Below, in pieces: positions 14,161-14,870 of a stretch of 14,870 nt of DNA. Under the pieces are notes generated by a model that had not been told where the DNA came from, ran no database searches, and saw only the letters and a program-made list of their open reading frames with translations. The position numbers were made by a program, and so were the translations under genes. The stretch comes from Chitinophagaceae bacterium (lineage in GTDB: Bacteria; Bacteroidota; Bacteroidia; Chitinophagales; Chitinophagaceae): contig PMUF01000182.1 in NCBI GenBank assembly GCA_003167015.1, forward strand, positions 1 through 14,870, read 5' to 3'. Numbering within the stretch: position 1 is the first letter of the stretch; each line of letters opens with the position of its first letter.

Positions 14161-14870
14161 ATGAAAGAATTAAGAAGCCGCCATTGGTTCGGAAAGACCG
14201 ACAAGATGGGCTTTATCTATCGTAGCTGGATGAAGAACCAGGGCTTTCCTGAAGATATGTTTGACGGCAGGCCGGTGATCGGTATCTGCAATACCTGGTC
14301 CGAACTTACTCCCTGCAATGCGCATTTACGGGATATCGCGGAAGTTGTGAAGCGCGGCGTTTATGAAGCCGGGGGGTTCCCGCTGGAATTCCCGGTGATG
14401 TCGCTGGGGGAGACGCTGCTGAAGCCAACGGCGATGTTGTTCCGTAACCTGGCGAGCATGGATGCGGAGGAATCGATCCGCGGTAACCCCCTGGATGGGG
14501 TAGTGCTGCTGACGGGTTGTGACAAGACCACTCCGTCTACGGTGATGGGGGCTGCGAGTGTCGATCTTCCCACCCTGGTGGTGCCTGGCGGACCGATGCT
14601 GAATGGGAAATTCCAGGGCCATGATATCGGCAGCGGTACGCATGTCTGGAAATTCGATGAGGATCGAAAAACCGGGAAGCTGAGCGACGCCGATTATCTG
14701 CTGGCGGAGAGCTGTATGTCGCGCAGTCCGGGGCATTGCATGACGATGGGCACGGCCAGCACTATGGCTTGTATGGTGGAATCGCTGGGCCTGACCTTAC
14801 CGGGGGCCGCGGCCATCCCGGCCGTCGATTCCCGTAAAAAGGTGCTGGCGCATCTTTCGGGGCGGCGCAT
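14161..14870 (+). CDS. IlvD/Edd-family dehydratase, L-arabinonate-dehydratase-like (3' end cut off)
   Basis: An Fe-S sugar-acid dehydratase; only the first 236 codons lie in the window and the gene runs off the right edge. It starts with RSRHWFGKTDKMGFIYRSWM and has GICNTWSELTPCNAH (Cys52), TGCDKTTPSTVMGAASVDLP (Cys120, Lys122) and CMSRSPGHCMTMGTASTMAC (Cys193). The spacing of the three Cys (68 and 73 residues) equals that of the [2Fe-2S] ligands of Rhizobium L-arabinonate dehydratase (Cys59, 127, 200), with Lys129 as the carbamylated magnesium ligand. The match favours the arabinonate/xylonate-type subgroup over branched-chain dihydroxy-acid dehydratase. The exact substrate (arabinonate, xylonate, galactonate or similar) is not decided by this part. 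Neighbours beyond the window would show the pathway. Confidence 0.88.
   Translation, partial: MKELRSRHWFGKTDKMGFIYRSWMKNQGFPEDMFDGRPVIGICNTWSELTPCNAHLRDIAEVVKRGVYEAGGFPLEFPVMSLGETLLKPTAMLFRNLASMDAEESIRGNPLDGVVLLTGCDKTTPSTVMGAASVDLPTLVVPGGPMLNGKFQGHDIGSGTHVWKFDEDRKTGKLSDADYLLAESCMSRSPGHCMTMGTASTMACMVESLGLTLPGAAAIPAVDSRKKVLAHLSGRR

Overview
The window looks like chromosomal DNA from a member of the Bacteroidota, most likely a Chitinophagaceae/Chitinophaga-type bacterium. The evidence is: a PorW/SprE-type component of the type IX secretion system (T9SS), a secreted protein with a C-terminal T9SS sorting domain, a CarboxypepD_reg-like exported protein, a bactofilin behind an M23-type membrane protein, and AT-rich promoter candidates that resemble the Bacteroidota TTTG / TAnnTTTG pattern. 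Base composition is moderate and even along the window. No rRNA, tRNA, CRISPR array, transposase or integrase was found. Family assignments come from reading motifs by eye; no search was run.

Layout. Bases 1-352 hold no intact gene. They carry two tandem TGTCCG-N4-CGGACA-type palindromes 22 bp apart and the 3' end of a dead dps (ferritin-like) gene. Next come two large leftward genes: a class A penicillin-binding protein (353-2776) and the PorW/SprE-like T9SS protein (2892-6116). The 231-bp divergent region that follows is packed with inverted repeats, including a strong hairpin in the porW leader. Rightward from 6348 is a compact five-gene run: a membrane-anchored, coiled-coil protein equal to the N-terminus of Bacteroidota M23 peptidases but with no peptidase domain, a bactofilin, an AtpZ-like protein, a four-helix AtpI-like membrane protein, and a SprT-like zinc metallopeptidase. 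The ATP synthase genes expected after AtpZ/AtpI are absent.

Bases 8528-9841 are a patchwork: a broken GNAT acetyltransferase remnant, a 27-residue single-helix membrane protein too short for usual gene calling, and a GNAT-like protein, all leftward, followed by about 330 bp without an intact gene. A rightward pair follows: a lipoprotein of five propeller-type repeats (9842-10576) and a T9SS-exported protein with a probable papain-like (NlpC/P60- or CHAP-like) Cys/His domain (10608-12170). A leftward exported NIPSNAP protein (12239-13144) diverges from a small CarboxypepD_reg-like protein (13286-13999). The window ends inside an IlvD/Edd-family sugar-acid dehydratase (from 14161).

How they fit. 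Envelope biology dominates: peptidoglycan synthesis (PBP1A), protein export (PorW), a T9SS cargo, a bactofilin scaffold with its membrane partner, and several exported proteins. The sugar-acid dehydratase begins a separate catabolic unit. No complete, clearly new multi-gene system is evident. The most unusual points are the catalytic-domain-less M23 partner of the bactofilin, the orphan AtpZ/AtpI pair joined to SprT, the hairpin-rich porW control region, the tandem enhancer-like palindromes at the left edge, and the propeller-lipoprotein/T9SS cysteine-hydrolase pair.
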